Positions 35,269-44,831 of a DNA stretch of 64,000 bases are shown one piece after another; positions within the stretch are counted from its first letter, which is position 1, and each line of letters begins with the position of its first letter. A program made the translations under genes and the position numbers. This stretch comes from G963665925 sp963676345 (GTDB taxonomy: Bacteria > Bacillota > Clostridia > Peptostreptococcales > Acidaminobacteraceae): contig CAXXTS010000004.1 of assembly GCA_963676345.2 (NCBI GenBank), forward strand, positions 186,001 to 250,000. Direction: 5' to 3'. Below the pieces are notes generated by a model. The model saw nothing but the letters and a program-made list of their open reading frames with translations, did no database searches and was not told where the DNA came from.

Positions 35269-37638
35269 TCAAGTTGCTTGTGTTTCCCTGTCATGCTTTT
35301 CAATGTCTTTCCAAAATGCTTTTATTTGCGAACCGATCTCCTTTTCGCGGGTCACTTTTGCATTCCAGTCATGGGGTAACATGTTCCTGTAATACCGATT
35401 GCTGTACCGATCATCTAGAAGGAGAATAAGACCAGCGTCTTCCTCTGATCGAATCAGTCGACCCACTGCCTGCATGACCTTATTGATACCTGGAAAAGCA
35501 TAGGCGAAAGCAAATCCAGCTGACTCTTCACGGTCAAAATAATCCCGAATCAAGTCATTTTCCAAATTCACAGTTGGAAGGCCAACACCAACAATGGCTA
35601 CGCCTGTCAGCCTATTTCCAATGAGGTCAATGCCTTCTGAGAATATGCCCCCAAGCACACACAGGGCAACCAGGGTTTCACTTGGATCGGGCTGAAAGGT
35701 CTCTAAAAACCTTTCCCGTTCACCTTCTCCCATCTCGGTCTCCTGTACGATAAACGCCACTTGAGGCATTAAAGACTCCAGCATATCAAAAGCGTCATGC
35801 ATATACTTGTAAGAAGGAAAGAAGACAATGTAATTGCCTGTGTGTCCTTCAACAAAAGTCCTTATGTAGTCCACCAGACGCTGCATGCTGTGTTCTCTGT
35901 CCTTATACCGCGTGCTGATCCCAGCAGTCTGCATCATAAGGCGCCGTCTTGGATCAAAGGGGGAATCAAAGGCCAGTATGGCATCTTCATCGCAACCACC
36001 TAATATGCGCCTATAGTACTTGAGTGGTGTCAGGGTTGCAGAGAAGAAAATGGCCGATTTTGCATTCTTAAGCTTCTCAGAAAGATTATAGGAAGGATCT
36101 ATACAGTACATGCGCATGCGTACATCCTTGCCTTTCTTTTCATAAAGGCTGATATAACAGTCATCATAGATTTCATATATACGCATAAACCGCATGGCTT
36201 GAAAGTAGAGTTCCAGTACAATTTCATAAGCTTCGGCACTTTGATTTTCAAGCAGCCAAGTTTCTGCAAGCTCAAGAAACATACGCACCTGTGGATAAAT
36301 CTTGTCTGGTGGATTATAATCCACAAAGTATCCCGTTTCTTCACAGTTTTTTTTCCATTCAAGAAAGGTTCGATTCATTCTTTCTAGGTATTTAATCAGG
36401 TCCAGATTCCATTTTGGAAGAACACGCTTAACTTCCATAATCATTTCCTTGTTGAGTTCTGCAGAATACATTTCCCGTGCACGATCCACCAGGTTGTGGG
36501 CTTCATCGACTAAAAACAGAAAATCATCTGAACTTTCATCAAAAAATCGACGCAGATACACACGTGGATCAAAGGCATAATTGTAATCACAAATAACCAG
36601 GTCTGCCCAAAGGGCTAAATCAAGGGAAAATTCAAATGGGCATACATGATAGTCACGAGCTGTCGCTTCAATGGCATCTCTATCCCAGCTTTCAAGCCTG
36701 CTCAAAACATCCCAAATGGCATCATTAACACGGTCAAAATGTCCTTTTGCATAGCTGCATTCATCGGGATTACAGGCACTACCTGGCTCAAAACAAATTT
36801 TGTCCTTTGCCGTCAGTGTAAGCCGCCTTAGACGGATACCCCGATCGGAGAGAATGTCTGCTGTGCCTTGTGCAACAGTACGTGTAATGGTTTTGGCTGT
36901 CAAATAAAATATTCGGTCTGAAAGGCCTTGTCCCAAGGCTTTGATCCCTGGAAAGAGGGTAGACATGGTTTTTCCAATGCCGGTTGGCGCCTGATAAAAC
37001 CCGCACCGACCTTCGCGTATGGTTTGATAAACGGCTACCGATAACTCGCGCTGTCCCTTGCGGTAGCGTTTAAAAGGAAAGTCTGCTGCCTTTATGCTCC
37101 TATCCCGAACCCGGAGCCAATCTCGACGTTCATATAACCAGCGTATGTACTGGCTGACTGTCTCTTCAAAAAAAGTCCTCAGTTCATCGAATGTGAATTC
37201 CATCTGAATGCGCTTGGTCTCATACGTATGCTGTTTGACATAGGTGAGCTGAACACCGTAAACATCACCATCACGTGCATCTAAATCCAGCCCATGTATA
37301 TAAGCATAGCATTTCCCCTGTGCCCAGTGAACGGGCACGCCAGCGTCATCTATATCAGCAAGTTCTCCTGAGGTTGATTTAATTTCATCAACCATAATGG
37401 TTTCCCCATCTTTGTATATCCCATCTGCACGCCCCTGCACTGTGAGGGATACACCATCCAGCTCAATGGTTGTTCTGAGCATGACTTCAGGCTCATAGTC
37501 CGCGTCCATTTGTGACTGAATGACCTGATGTGTTTTGGTTCCCTCAACTGCTGTACTGCGGCCTGAAAACCGCGTATCTAAATCGCCGCTTCTACTAATG
37601 TACTCAACCAGTCCCCGAACCGATATGGTTTGCTTCAT
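35269..37638 (-). CDS. DinG/XPD-like helicase with N-terminal Cas4-like nuclease domain
   Basis: A 789-residue protein. The first ~180 residues form a PD-(D/E)xK nuclease module with D72 and the E85-x-K87 pair (GRADGIYK, VDEIKS). The rest is a superfamily 2 iron-sulphur helicase: Walker A APTGIGKT at 217-224, four cysteines fit to hold a [4Fe-4S] cluster (C282, C289, C294, C333), DEAH at 378-381, and motifs FFSATLTPL, GIFSEGIDL and QAVGRLIRSEEDAG. Such proteins repair or unwind damaged DNA. The ATG at 37638 has GGGGAG upstream; a frame running to 37695 has no such site. A LexA-type box lies 51 bp upstream. Confidence 0.9.
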   Translation of the reverse strand: MKQTISVRGLVEYISRSGDLDTRFSGRSTAVEGTKTHQVIQSQMDADYEPEVMLRTTIELDGVSLTVQGRADGIYKDGETIMVDEIKSTSGELADIDDAGVPVHWAQGKCYAYIHGLDLDARDGDVYGVQLTYVKQHTYETKRIQMEFTFDELRTFFEETVSQYIRWLYERRDWLRVRDRSIKAADFPFKRYRKGQRELSVAVYQTIREGRCGFYQAPTGIGKTMSTLFPGIKALGQGLSDRIFYLTAKTITRTVAQGTADILSDRGIRLRRLTLTAKDKICFEPGSACNPDECSYAKGHFDRVNDAIWDVLSRLESWDRDAIEATARDYHVCPFEFSLDLALWADLVICDYNYAFDPRVYLRRFFDESSDDFLFLVDEAHNLVDRAREMYSAELNKEMIMEVKRVLPKWNLDLIKYLERMNRTFLEWKKNCEETGYFVDYNPPDKIYPQVRMFLELAETWLLENQSAEAYEIVLELYFQAMRFMRIYEIYDDCYISLYEKKGKDVRMRMYCIDPSYNLSEKLKNAKSAIFFSATLTPLKYYRRILGGCDEDAILAFDSPFDPRRRLMMQTAGISTRYKDREHSMQRLVDYIRTFVEGHTGNYIVFFPSYKYMHDAFDMLESLMPQVAFIVQETEMGEGERERFLETFQPDPSETLVALCVLGGIFSEGIDLIGNRLTGVAIVGVGLPTVNLENDLIRDYFDREESAGFAFAYAFPGINKVMQAVGRLIRSEEDAGLILLLDDRYSNRYYRNMLPHDWNAKVTREKEIGSQIKAFWKDIEKHDRETQAT

Positions 37639-37688
37639 AATATTCGCTCCCCAGCATGTGCCTGATGCCTTAATAAGTCTCTTGTATT

Positions 37689-37702
37689 GTAACATATGTT
37701 CG
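37689..37702 (-). promoter_or_regulatory. LexA (SOS) box upstream of the DinG-like gene
   Basis: On the minus strand CGAACATATGTTAC matches the Gram-positive LexA/DinR consensus CGAACRNRYGTTYC at every specified base but one (A for the last Y). It overlaps a possible -10 TACAAT (37685-37690). Confidence 0.72.
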
Positions 37703-37751
37703 GGTCACACATAAAACTTCCTGTCCATATAAATGATATATCCCTGATAAT

Positions 37752-37795
37752 AAAAAAGCCTCACAACCACCTGAAATCAGGTGGTTGTGAGGCTT
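37752..37795 (-). terminator. Terminator of the peptidoglycan-binding protein gene
   Basis: GCCTCACAACCACCTG (37758-37773) and its exact complement (37778-37793) enclose a 4-nt loop; on the minus strand it runs into TTTTTT. Confidence 0.92.
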
Positions 37796-37817
37796 CATAT
37801 TTTATTGATAAATTGCT

Positions 37818-38870
37818 TTACTCCAGACCGGCTGCAATTCGAATGGCTTGCTGATGTCGACTGTCCTGTCTGCCATCAAGGTGTCTTGTACTGCCTGCAA
37901 AATGCAGATCACAGACCCCATCCATTCCGTTGTTCTTAATTTTATCAAGATTATAGCCATAGCCATAGCCAAGGCTTCTATTGTTAATCAGAGCTTCCGC
38001 CGGCTGGTCATCTCTACCTGCGTGCGGCATCGCCGACATGGATGCTGCAATCACGCGACCATCCACATAAACCAGAACCGGACGTCTTTGCCAGCTGTAA
38101 TCGCCACCATTTGTGGCCTTAATAATTTGTGCATCCTCATAGGTCATGGCCTCGACATCAGCATGGTTGCCTCCGAATGTCATCATGACGCGGTATTCTA
38201 AACCCGTATAAATATCTTTTACCTTGAGCTCCGTTCCGCGGTCAATAATTTTGCCTTTAACCTCTGACCACCAGTTCAGGTACTCTCCATGCTCAATACG
38301 GCCTACACCACGACTCACTGGTATTTCTTCTACCAGCTGTGTCAGTCTGTTCTGCTCCATTGCGGTCAGAGTAGCCGGTCCGACAACACCATCCACATCC
38401 AGCCCATTGAACTGTTGAAAGGCCTTGACGCCCGCTTCAGTTGCCGCATCAAACGAACCCGTAACCATGGCATCATCTGTTAACCAGCCGCTTATAAACA
38501 AAGCCCGCTGTATCACAGCCACATCCTTGCTCCTGTCTCCAAGTCTATAAAAGGACTTTAAAAAAGTGTGTCCGGTCACATCCAGTTCTTCAGCATCCAG
38601 CATGCCAATACTGAGCATTTTGTCAATGACAATCTGGTCAATGATCCCATCTGCTTCAAGACCCCAAGCGGATTCAAATGCACTTATTGCTTCACTGTCT
38701 TTTTCTTCATCTGAAAGGGTTTCGTCTTCAGTAAGACTGTAGTACCCGCCTTCATAGAGTGCTTTTAACGCTTCTACTTCTGTGTCTGTTTTTGCTTCAT
38801 CAGCCCATGTGAAAGAACCCATGCTAAATGACAGTACACCCAGCACAAGCAGTGTGACAACCTTCTTCAA
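37818..38870 (-). CDS. Secreted peptidoglycan-binding-domain protein
   Basis: A 350-residue exported protein with a signal peptide (MKKVVTLLVLGVLSFSMGSFTWADE, cleavage probably after WA). Two PG_binding_1-like regions follow: a degenerate one (about 60-95, AWGLEADGIIDQIVIDKML) and a clear one (about 110-170, YRLGDRSKDVAVIQRALF ... FNGLDVDGVVGPATLTAM). The C-terminal 150 residues form a domain often found with them in Clostridia, with LKVKDIYTGLEYRV, RRPVLVYVDGRVIAASM and DLHFAGSTRHLDG; its activity is unknown. It probably acts on or binds the cell wall. Confidence 0.82.
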   Translation of the reverse strand: MKKVVTLLVLGVLSFSMGSFTWADEAKTDTEVEALKALYEGGYYSLTEDETLSDEEKDSEAISAFESAWGLEADGIIDQIVIDKMLSIGMLDAEELDVTGHTFLKSFYRLGDRSKDVAVIQRALFISGWLTDDAMVTGSFDAATEAGVKAFQQFNGLDVDGVVGPATLTAMEQNRLTQLVEEIPVSRGVGRIEHGEYLNWWSEVKGKIIDRGTELKVKDIYTGLEYRVMMTFGGNHADVEAMTYEDAQIIKATNGGDYSWQRRPVLVYVDGRVIAASMSAMPHAGRDDQPAEALINNRSLGYGYGYNLDKIKNNGMDGVCDLHFAGSTRHLDGRQDSRHQQAIRIAAGLE

Positions 38871-39258
38871 TGTTTGCCTCCCTAATAATATAAAACATGC
38901 TTGCCGGATAATATCCCCGGCTCAAATCGCCCACTTGTTTTTTTGTTTGTGAGCTTCTATATATGTACATTGATTGAGGTCATTCAAATCTGTCTATCCC
39001 ATCCGTCATATTTGATACGAATTATCAACGTGCAAAACCATAATATAATACTTCGTAATGAATTACCAGTAAGATAAAGGTAAAAACGTTACATTTTTGT
39101 GAACAAATCGACTTTTTTCGACTTTTTGCATTGACGCACCTCTACTTCATCTAGCCTTTTGACCCTAAATCCTTCACCCAAACATGGCGGACTGAAAAAC
39201 ACAAAGCCCACGCACTGTGTCAGCGGTGGGCTTTTTCTTAAAAATGAGTTCAGATAAA
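38871..39258. other. Intergenic region upstream of the peptidoglycan-binding protein gene
   Basis: This 388-bp gap between two minus-strand genes holds the terminator of the transglycosylase gene (39203-39234). The remainder is A/T-rich and must include the promoter of the downstream gene, but no convincing -35/-10 pair, RNA or repeat was found. Confidence 0.5.
39196..39234 (-). terminator. Terminator of the lytic transglycosylase gene
   Basis: AAAGCCCACGC (39203-39213) pairs with GCGGTGGGCTTT (39223-39234), one bulge. A T-run follows on the minus strand. Confidence 0.8.
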
Positions 39259-40017
39259 TTATTCGTTGTATGCCAAGTACTTATTTGCTTTTGACAGTAC
39301 AACCCTAGAATAGCTTGTTTCGTACGTTGCATATTTCTCATAGTACTTTTGGAGATTGTAAGGCCCTCTATTATATTCGGAGAGGATTCGATCATAATTG
39401 TTGCCATACGCCTTTTTCAGCGTATTCAGATACACAACGGCTAGGCCGATGTTATACTCTGGTTCATAAATACGTTCAGGATCATATTCAAATCCAAGCT
39501 CCTGTGTAAAGGCTTGTGCCAGCCACTTTTCAGTGGACGGAATGATCTGCATGTACCCGCGGTCCTGTGAAGTCCCGACTTCGTATTGGTTGAAGTTGCT
39601 CTCAAGTTCCATGATGCCTAAAAGAAGTGACACATCCAGCTGATATGTATTCGCATAGTCCACCATAATTAGAGCTGTCTTGAAATCTAGGGGCGTTGCC
39701 TGAGAAATATCCTTTGCACGGTTTAAGTCTTCGTCTGTATAAGCATCCAGATCAATAAACTCCTCTATGCGTTCCACCTTTTTTTCAAGCTCTTCTTTGT
39801 CTTCTAGTTGGTCCTTTAGTCTCTCAAGTTCCTGAGTCATTGACTCAAGTTCCATTTCGTACTTGTCGGATTTTATTGCGAGCGTCTCCGCTTCATTTGC
39901 TTTCATCTCCAAAACATCAATGCGCTCTTTCACCGAATAGAAAGTGCCACTGACTCCGACGGCTATTCCGGTCAGAACCCCTACGATTAGGAACAGAGCC
40001 CTTTTCATATATGACAT
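39259..40017 (-). CDS. Membrane-anchored lytic transglycosylase (SLT domain)
   Basis: A 252-residue protein with an N-terminal membrane anchor (about 5-25), a coiled coil (about 30-88, heavy in Glu, Lys and Leu) and a C-terminal SLT goose-lysozyme-like domain. The catalytic glutamate is E139 in MELESNFN; GYMQIIPST and YNIGLAVVYLNTL follow as expected, then SEYNRGP. It cuts the glycan strand of peptidoglycan to give anhydro-muropeptides. It has its own terminator and is not closely coupled to neighbours. Confidence 0.9.
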   Translation of the reverse strand: MSYMKRALFLIVGVLTGIAVGVSGTFYSVKERIDVLEMKANEAETLAIKSDKYEMELESMTQELERLKDQLEDKEELEKKVERIEEFIDLDAYTDEDLNRAKDISQATPLDFKTALIMVDYANTYQLDVSLLLGIMELESNFNQYEVGTSQDRGYMQIIPSTEKWLAQAFTQELGFEYDPERIYEPEYNIGLAVVYLNTLKKAYGNNYDRILSEYNRGPYNLQKYYEKYATYETSYSRVVLSKANKYLAYNE

Positions 40018-40183
40018 GACCGTTCACACCTTTCTTTTGCATCTGATTTTCCAATGCTTTTAATTGTTTTTATTATTAAGAAATCTATAAATAAAATGAA
40101 TGATAGCCCCCAAATTAGTGGTGCCATCATTCATACCTAAGCGATTATATCACAATATTTACTTCCTTCAAGTGCATTTGGTC

Positions 40184-40222
40184 AAAAAACGAACCCAAAT
40201 TACATTTATTGTAATTTGGGTT
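40184..40222 (-). terminator. Terminator of the five-gene signalling operon
   Basis: AACCCAAATTACA (40192-40204) pairs exactly with TGTAATTTGGGTT (40210-40222), loop 5 nt. On the minus strand it is followed by CGTTTTTTG. Confidence 0.88.
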
Positions 40223-40281
40223 AAATTTACATATGCTTCAATTCTTTTATTTACAAGCGTTTTCGCGGTTTTTTTTAAATT

Positions 40282-41826
40282 CTATGGTTGCATATAGACT
40301 GGCATTTTGTATATATACTCTACATCTGTTTTGAATTTTTCGAATGGTATGAATATTTCAACAACCCTACTGAGTCGCTCTGTATTCTTATCTAGAGGCA
40401 CCAAAACGTTAATCCCATTATCTGTAATATAGAAGTTTGGATTCATATTTTTATAGAATTTTTCCAAGGATATGCCATATAAGGTTTGACTATTGTCAAA
40501 ATACGCCCGTACAAATGCGTTAATTGTATCTCTTTCTTCCGCATTTTCAACAACGTCTATCAGTCGAATTCTACGTTTTGCCTTCAAATCGTAATTGAGA
40601 GCCTCTGTTGTCCAGTATCCACTTCCGCTTGCTTGTTCAACATAGATGGAATACTTTATCGATATCCAGTCTCTTCTATTAAAGGTCAGATCAAAATCAC
40701 TCCAGATATACTTTCCACCTGTATACATAACACCGTCAAGACCACGTCCCAGGGTCCTCTTTTCTACAACCGAACGTGCCATTTGTGAAAGTTTTCCACT
40801 TTCCGAACGATCCGTAATACCTGTAAAAACAGGATAGTAATAAAAGTCCCCCTCTGTTGTCCAGCCAAATCCAACATCGACATAGGCATCTGAATAGACA
40901 GTCGATTTAATATAACGCTTTAAATAAACTTCCGGATACTCAATAAGATAATCGTACACCCCATCATTCCAGTTGAAATCAGCTTCTTCAAGCACTTTGA
41001 CAAGGCCATTAAACAAACGACGCATGGCTGTTTTCGGTTGATCTGAACCTAAATTTCTATAGGTATTTAAGTAGTCTGAGCTTAGGACATCATTTTCATC
41101 ATATGGAAAATACCCTTCTCCACCATAAACAAGTGCCAGCAGGTAGCGGTTTGCTTTTTTACTCAGCACTTCCAGTCGCTCAGACTTTGGATACTCAGTC
41201 AAATAGGCATCCAGACGCTCTAAACGCTGCCCCAATTCAAACGGCTCCGCCTGCCTTCCATAATCTCCAAAATAGGGCATTTTTGTTTCATCTCGCATAA
41301 TTTCAAAATACCTCTGAATTTCGGGTGTCATATAAGACCGGTAGGCATCAAAAAAAGTATAGTCTATTTCTACCTGATAAAGGCCTACTTCAGACTTTTT
41401 AAGAGTGTATCCTGAATCGATTACTTCATACAGTATGGTTCTGAACGCCCCATCCTGGATACTTTTTATCATCTGCGGATGAAAATCATCTGGAAAAGAC
41501 TGATAAAGCTTTTGATGGTTATCTCCACTGAATAGTATGTTACTGAAGTGGGCCTTCTTTTCACTTAACAGCTGTTCGTAGGCTAGTATAATACGTGTGG
41601 TTCGTTCAAGATCCAGCTCCTCAAGACATGCTGTCAAAACATGGAGTGCGCTCAGGGTTGGATGTTCTTTTGTTACCGCATCATTAAACTGTGTGCAGTA
41701 GGCTTCATGCTTACAGACTGCATCTCCACTTCGGGCCTTCAGTGTTTCTTCAGATTTCAAACAGCCTGTCATCAAAACAGCTATACAGAGGACTGTGGTC
41801 ACCGCCAAATAGTGAACGCGCTTCAT
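40282..41826 (-). CDS. Lipoprotein with C-terminal DUF3298-like domain, coupled to a histidine kinase
   Basis: A 514-residue lipoprotein with lipobox LMTGC (Cys22). The middle part is helical and unrecognised. The end (about 375-510) has the DUF3298-type layout: ISIKYSIYVEQASGSGYWT, ALNYDLKAKRRIRLIDVV, FYITDNGINVLVPL and VEIFIPFEKFKTD. It overlaps the histidine kinase gene by 4 bp (ATGA), so the two are translated together. An outer-face lipoprotein tied to a sensor kinase suggests it senses or modulates an envelope signal. It is the last gene of the operon. Confidence 0.75.
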   Translation of the reverse strand: MKRVHYLAVTTVLCIAVLMTGCLKSEETLKARSGDAVCKHEAYCTQFNDAVTKEHPTLSALHVLTACLEELDLERTTRIILAYEQLLSEKKAHFSNILFSGDNHQKLYQSFPDDFHPQMIKSIQDGAFRTILYEVIDSGYTLKKSEVGLYQVEIDYTFFDAYRSYMTPEIQRYFEIMRDETKMPYFGDYGRQAEPFELGQRLERLDAYLTEYPKSERLEVLSKKANRYLLALVYGGEGYFPYDENDVLSSDYLNTYRNLGSDQPKTAMRRLFNGLVKVLEEADFNWNDGVYDYLIEYPEVYLKRYIKSTVYSDAYVDVGFGWTTEGDFYYYPVFTGITDRSESGKLSQMARSVVEKRTLGRGLDGVMYTGGKYIWSDFDLTFNRRDWISIKYSIYVEQASGSGYWTTEALNYDLKAKRRIRLIDVVENAEERDTINAFVRAYFDNSQTLYGISLEKFYKNMNPNFYITDNGINVLVPLDKNTERLSRVVEIFIPFEKFKTDVEYIYKMPVYMQP

Positions 41827-43649
41827 ATTGACTCCTTTTGCTCTGAGGGCTTCTTGATTTCAAAGTAAAACAGGACGCCCTTTGGTCTATTCTCAATTCC
41901 AAATGCCACATCATGCTGAACGAGGATTTCCCGCACGATCGACAGGCCAAGGCCCGACCCGCCACTTTCCTTGCTTCTGGACGGATCCACTCTATAGAAC
42001 CTATCCCAGACATGAAGCAGCTGGTCGTCCGGTATGGGGTTTCCCTCATTAAATATGGAAATTCGAACGCTTGTATCTTTTTCCTTGAGTGTAAGAATAA
42101 CATGCGCATTACGCTGCGAATAGCGTAGTGCGTTGCTAAGGCCATTGCTCAGCACCTGTTCCATACGTCTTCTATCTGCTTCAACTGTAACATGTACTGT
42201 GCTAATTTCTCTTTGAAAAATCAAACCGCGCTCAGCAATTTCAGGTGCAAACTTCTGACAGGTTGCGTTGACAAAGGAAACACAATCAAAAGTCCCCAGG
42301 TTCAACGTATTGGGGTTTTGTTCAATGCGTGAAAGCTCCAGCATATCTTTAACTAGGCCATCCATTTTGTCGGTTTCTTCCAGTATAACCTCTACAAAAT
42401 AATCCAGCCTTCCAGTGGCAATGCCGTCTCTTATGCCTTCTGCAAAGCCCTTTATGATGCCAATCGGCGTTTTCAATTCGTGAGATGCCCCACTGACAAA
42501 GGAGCGCCGCATTTGCTCAAGAGCACGTTCTTTTTCAATATCCCGCTGTAGCTGTTCATTGGCAAGTCGAAGTTCTTCCATGTTGCTCTGAAGGTTCATT
42601 GACAAGGTATTTAGACTTTGAGAAAGATGTCCAATTTCATCATCAGTAGTCACTTCAATATAACTTGAAAAATCCAGTTTTGCCATTTGCCCTGCTATAT
42701 TGTTTATTTTAAGAAGTGGCCGCGTGACCAGTCTGGAAACAATATAACTCAAAAATATACTCATAATAATTGCCGCGAGTACGATTATGGCGTAATAGGC
42801 ACTTAAAGTTTCCACGGCCTCCAGTATGGGGAGATGGGAGGCAATCACGACAGCATAATGGTTTTGACTCTCGCCTTTAAGTGGATAAACCCGTGTTAAA
42901 TAACGGGCCCCCGTCAGCGGATCGCTATATACAAAGGCCTGATACTCCGCGGCGGTGTCACGCTTGCTGCTTGTTCCCTTTCTGTTTTTCTCTTTACTAA
43001 TAGTATTGTATTCCCGGTTCCAGTAGTCCACCACAGACCAAAGGGCATGGTCCTCCACCCCTTGGATAAGCGTTGACTCACTAGGCAGCTTTACCGAAAT
43101 CATCTGCCCAGATATTCGGTCCAGTGTATCTGCCGAACCCTCATAGCCATATATCGTCTTATAATCTACAATAGTCTGATTTTCTACGGTCAATCGCACG
43201 GGGGACATATGGAGGTGCTCTCCATCTTGAATCAGATAGCCCTCCGCAGACACAATCTCTCCTGCCTGGATGTCTTGTATACTTCCATATGCCTCACCGC
43301 TAAGAACGCCGTTTAACTCAAGGGCAATATCAAGCCCTGAAAAGTCACGAATGCTAATATAGTATTTTTCTTCATTAAGCATCTTATGAGAGGCGTCCAG
43401 TATGGCCATTTTCACACCATTTGCCCGCTCGAATGCCGTTGTGTTGAGCTTGATTTCACCGCTTGTCCAATCTGAGTTGGCGTAAAGACTGGCAAAGGAT
43501 TCCATCCCATCATCAAGGGCTTCGGCTTTTCTTGTTGTATAAAAATTCTCAAAAAAGGCAGTCTGCATATACAGAGCGCCCGTAATAAAAACTATGAATA
43601 TGGCCATCATTAAAGCAAATACTTTTGCTGTTATCCCGCTTCTAAACAT
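41823..43649 (-). CDS. Membrane sensor histidine kinase
   Basis: A 608-residue kinase. TM1 spans about 10-30, a large extracytoplasmic sensor domain 31-280 follows, TM2 about 283-303, then HAMP (about 305-360) and a coiled segment. The HisKA box GASHELKTP carries the phosphoryl-accepting H390. The ATPase domain has N-box NGLSNALRYS (about 502-511) and GSGLGLSIV (about 565-573). The sensor domain has no recognisable fold to me. Its start directly abuts the stop codon of the response regulator gene, its evident partner, and its 3' end overlaps the lipoprotein gene. Confidence 0.93.
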   Translation of the reverse strand: MFRSGITAKVFALMMAIFIVFITGALYMQTAFFENFYTTRKAEALDDGMESFASLYANSDWTSGEIKLNTTAFERANGVKMAILDASHKMLNEEKYYISIRDFSGLDIALELNGVLSGEAYGSIQDIQAGEIVSAEGYLIQDGEHLHMSPVRLTVENQTIVDYKTIYGYEGSADTLDRISGQMISVKLPSESTLIQGVEDHALWSVVDYWNREYNTISKEKNRKGTSSKRDTAAEYQAFVYSDPLTGARYLTRVYPLKGESQNHYAVVIASHLPILEAVETLSAYYAIIVLAAIIMSIFLSYIVSRLVTRPLLKINNIAGQMAKLDFSSYIEVTTDDEIGHLSQSLNTLSMNLQSNMEELRLANEQLQRDIEKERALEQMRRSFVSGASHELKTPIGIIKGFAEGIRDGIATGRLDYFVEVILEETDKMDGLVKDMLELSRIEQNPNTLNLGTFDCVSFVNATCQKFAPEIAERGLIFQREISTVHVTVEADRRRMEQVLSNGLSNALRYSQRNAHVILTLKEKDTSVRISIFNEGNPIPDDQLLHVWDRFYRVDPSRSKESGGSGLGLSIVREILVQHDVAFGIENRPKGVLFYFEIKKPSEQKESI

Positions 43650-44324
43650 TTACTTCACCTCAAACATGTATCCGGCACGTATGATGGTTCTAATCATGCC
43701 CGATGCATCGCCCATCTTGCTTCTCAGCTTTTTCACGTGGGTGTCAACCGTTCTGAGGTCGCCAAAGTAATCAAATCCCCAAACTTGATCAAGTATCATC
43801 TGACGCGTCATGACTTTATTCTTATTCTTCATCATAAACAGCAACAGCTCGTATTCTTTTGGACTCAATCCAATAGGGGTGTTCTCTATTTTCACTTCCC
43901 TTGAATGCATATTCACTGAAACAATACCTGCCCGAATTTGTCCTTCATCTCCAAGAACACGCCCTTCTGCACGTTTAAGCAGGGCCTGCGCTCTTGCGAC
44001 GAGCACATTGGGGCTGAAAGGCTTTGTCACATATTCATCTGCGCCTAAATCAAATCCCAGCAGCTTATCTTCATCTTCACTGCGAGCCGTTATAATGATT
44101 ATGGGCACATCAGACTGATCTCTGAGGCGCTTGCACACTGCGAATCCATCCACCTGCGGCATCATAATGTCGAGCAGTACTAAATCCACATGCTCTTTTT
44201 CAAAGGTGTCAATGGCTTCAAGTCCACCACCTGCTTCTATAACCTTGTACCCGGCTGTCTCGAAATATGCGGTGACGATTTCACGCATTCTCTTTTCATC
44301 TTCAACAAGTAACACTGTATGCAT
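43650..44324 (-). CDS. OmpR/PhoB-family response regulator
   Basis: A 224-residue regulator: receiver domain with the acidic pair ED (9-10), phosphoacceptor D52 in LVLLDIMMP, conserved T and K in ITARSED and TKPFSP, then a winged-helix DNA-binding domain (LSPKEYELLLFMMKNKNKV ... VWGFDYFGDLRTVDTHVKKLRSK). It is paired with the histidine kinase downstream and probably controls an envelope-related regulon. Its targets cannot be read from the window. Confidence 0.95.
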   Translation of the reverse strand: MHTVLLVEDEKRMREIVTAYFETAGYKVIEAGGGLEAIDTFEKEHVDLVLLDIMMPQVDGFAVCKRLRDQSDVPIIIITARSEDEDKLLGFDLGADEYVTKPFSPNVLVARAQALLKRAEGRVLGDEGQIRAGIVSVNMHSREVKIENTPIGLSPKEYELLLFMMKNKNKVMTRQMILDQVWGFDYFGDLRTVDTHVKKLRSKMGDASGMIRTIIRAGYMFEVK

Positions 44325-44346
44325 AGCTCTAGCTCCTCATAACCGA

Positions 44347-44829
44347 TCAGTCGAACTGGTAGCCTTCTTGGATAAGTTTTTCAAGAACGTAAGCTACCAC
44401 CATGTCTTTTATTTGTTTGTTGGATGTGTCCTGCATGAGTTTTTCAAAGTCATTTCTTGAATACTCTCCAACTAGAAACTCCAATCGTTCTGTAACAATT
44501 TCCCGTTTCCATAAATCCATATATCCGCTCAATGTCTCTTCAATGACTTCTTTTACAAGCGTTCGGTCCATCCCTGTCAAAACGACTTCATGAACCGAGG
44601 CCATAATCCCATCATCAAATCGCGAGGCATCAAATACCAGCAGTTCTTCCTGTACGCGGTATTTAACTCTTTTATAGGCTTCTTCTGAGAGGTCTTCAAC
44701 AAGTTTGACTTCAATAACCTCTTCCTCTTCAACCCGCACTTCTGCTTTTGGCTGGATTTCCTCCTGCCTATTTGAACACCCAGTGCCAAGCAGCACCAGA
44801 CATAGCCCAACAATCCAAGCCCTTCTCAT
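44347..44829 (-). CDS. Small lipoprotein of unknown function
   Basis: A 160-residue lipoprotein: signal peptide with lipobox LGTGC (Cys18), a short Glu-rich linker (about 22-45), then a helical domain rich in Glu, Leu and Val (SEEAYKRVKYRVQEELLVFDASRF ...). I do not recognise the family. It lies between the PilZ gene (2-bp gap) and the response regulator gene (22-bp gap), so it is part of the signalling operon. Confidence 0.8.
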   Translation of the reverse strand: MRRAWIVGLCLVLLGTGCSNRQEEIQPKAEVRVEEEEVIEVKLVEDLSEEAYKRVKYRVQEELLVFDASRFDDGIMASVHEVVLTGMDRTLVKEVIEETLSGYMDLWKREIVTERLEFLVGEYSRNDFEKLMQDTSNKQIKDMVVAYVLEKLIQEGYQFD

Positions 44830-44831
44830 GG

